The translations under genes and the position numbers were made by a program. A model generated the notes under the pieces. The model searched no databases and was not told the origin of the DNA. It saw only the letters and a list, made by a program, of their open reading frames with translations. From Chondrus crispus (Eukaryota; Rhodophyta; Florideophyceae; Gigartinales; Gigartinaceae): a DNA stretch of 64,000 nt. Shown here one piece after another: positions 62,512 to 64,000 of this stretch (the first letter of the stretch is position 1; every line of letters starts with the position of its first letter). The stretch is from positions 67,576 to 131,575 of the forward strand of contig NW_005179065.1 of NCBI RefSeq assembly GCF_000350225.1. The letters run 5' to 3'.

Positions 62512-64000
62512 GTCCCCCTTTTTCCGAAGACGAGCTTGCGTCGCGTCGAATCACCCATTGCTGGACAGGGTTTGTATCCATACCCGTTTTCAGCAACTCC
62601 TCCAAAGACTTGTTTGGCTTGATCTTGGTAAGTCCATCAGCGATGTTGTGCTCTGAAAGAACCAAGCCGACGTTAGATATCTCCTGACGGTTGTAGGCCT
62701 CTCTCGCCGCTACAATATCGATCATCAAACGCCTTTCCGTTGTTGATGAGGCCTTTGTAATGACATCGAACATCTGCATAGAATCGGTAAGAATTTGGAG
62801 AGGGATCATTCGACTGTAGATGGTTTGCAAATCATGCCGTAACATAAATGCCCGGTCAAAGCCATCTGCGAATGCATAAACTTCTCCTCCAAGTATGGAT
62901 CTAACAACCCTTTTGGACTTCCTGCTCGAGTAATCAAGGATATGCGCGTAGTTATTGTTGTCACACAGAAATACAATAAAACCAAGTTGGGAGGAGAGGT
63001 CGTCATTGTTTGCAAAAGAGGCATCCGTATACACCCTAATATGTAAGGTGTCCACATCGAGCTTTTGGAAGCGCAGGCAAAGATCTGTAGATCTTTTCAC
63101 CTTTAAGATAGCTGAATTAATCTCATTCAGTTTGTCCCTCTGGTGTTTGGAGTACGTTTCGGCCGTGACTTGTGCAGCTTGGTTGATAGCGCAGCTAACA
63201 TCGGGTCTGGTGTGTCCAAGCCATGCGAAGCTCGCTCGAAAGGAAGAAACTGGTCGAATGTAGCATCCATAGGAATCACCTTTAGTTTCTTAGCATAAAC
63301 ACTCTGGCTGATTGTGCGCTCACCGTTGTCCAGCGTGCTAATGAATGCACCAAAGAACTCAAAGTTGTCCCACTCCCTTGGTTTGGAGTCAAACTTCACA
63401 AGAGTTTTTTCGGTTAGCTTCTGAAAAGCTTCGTTGCCTGCAAGAGCTCCATCGTCGATGTAGTTTCCCATCATCCCGCCGATGTCTTCATGGTTTCGCT
63501 TCAGGTACAAAGACGGGTCCCCTGCCGTTGGTGTCATTTTCAAGTCATCTGTGATGTGGCGTTGGACTGTGACCCCCCAGTAGTCTCCAGCATCGCATGT
63601 CCCGTACAGAGGGCGGAGTAACTCCAGGATGTCCTGTTCGTCCAGACCGAAAGCTTCTAAGTCCTTTTTCTTTGGGAGTAAAAAGATCTTCCGTGAGAGT
63701 TTTTCATCGCTTTGCAAGTAGGCTTGAGTAACATCGTGTCCAAATATTCGGAACCTCTTGACGGCGGCAACAGAAACGATCATGCGAGTAGAGCTTTGGC
63801 GCAGGGTGGTAATATTGTGTACCAGACGCGACTTTTCTTTGTCATTATGCCCTTGGGCCACATAACGGGCCTTGGCTTTCTCATGGTCTGTACCAAGGTT
63901 CTTCAGTGTAAGAACAAACCTTCCGCTTAGTACGTTAGCGCTGGGAGGTAAGTCCTCTTTCCTGATCACCCGCCAAGTCTGTCTCTTTATCAGGCCAGAT
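62512..64000 (-). mobile_element. Ty1/copia LTR retrotransposon, 3' part only, continues past the window
   Basis: The minus strand carries the end of the linker and the reverse transcriptase (63969-63127: NVLSGRFVLTLKNLG, KARYVAQGHNDKEKSR, GHDVTQAYLQSDEK, MMGNYIDDGALAG) and then RNase H (63100-62520: YTDASFANNDDLSSQLGF, SRKSKRVVRSILGGEVYAF). The catalytic box reads YIDD. It belongs to the same family as the elements at 7118-13992 and 20935-35276 and is better preserved, with about one break visible in this part. The 5' half, gag and 5' LTR are outside the window. Confidence 0.9.

Overview
The window looks like a transposon-rich stretch of a nuclear eukaryotic genome, most likely a red alga of the Chondrus crispus type. 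This is inferred from uninterrupted, closely packed host genes, a plastid-type NEET (CDGSH) protein with a transit-like N-terminus, and dense Ty1/copia, PIF/Harbinger, piggyBac-like, hAT, Tc1 and LINE sequence. No bacterial-style operons, rRNA, tRNA or CRISPR arrays were seen. One assembly gap (122 N) lies at 56548-56669.

Layout. 1-1030: tail of an unknown ORF and a Tc1 fragment. 1286-5763 (-): a decayed LINE whose ORFs are joined by two ATGA stop-start overlaps. 7118-13992 (+): an old, broken copia element with 263-bp LTRs and GTGAA target duplications. 14292-20866: a piggyBac-like transposase gene split by a hAT element (about 15975-20212). The hAT holds, on the opposite strand, a frameshifted gene for a multi-pass membrane protein. 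20935-35276 (-): an old copia relative of the first, broken up by five LTR-type insertions, each with an exact 5-bp target duplication. One of these is itself hit by a young, whole-looking copia element (27884-32880, LTRs identical by eye). 35745-36889 (-): pogo/Tigger-like remnant. 37763-about 41536: PIF/Harbinger copy 1, with a Myb/SANT-like gene and a transposase gene facing each other. 41590-42345: short repeat cluster. 42437-53167 (-): another copia element, whose 5' LTR is split by PIF/Harbinger copy 2 (48226-53094). Copy 2 in turn contains a solo LTR (50063-50682) and a complete Tc1 element (51323-52888). 53173-56190: no gene recognised.

56299-61691 is a small island of host genes: an Sds3-like coiled-coil protein (+, crossing the gap), an acidic proline-rich protein (-), a CDGSH iron-sulfur protein (+) and a SIRT6-like sirtuin (-). 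The last two converge only 29 bp apart. 62512-64000 (-) is the 3' part of another copia element that runs off the window.

The most informative structure is the nesting. Target duplications at almost every boundary, and one empty versus filled site pair within the window, give a relative time order: copia, then Harbinger, then Tc1 and solo LTR; and old copia, then solo LTR, then young copia. The best candidates for new biology are the hAT with an apparent membrane-protein cargo, the convergent two-gene Harbingers (one with an intact ORF but a substituted catalytic Asp), the LINE with chained ATGA overlaps, and the hairpin-ended, CACGTG-rich solo LTR family whose parent element is not in view. 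All calls come from reading the sequence; no database search was run.
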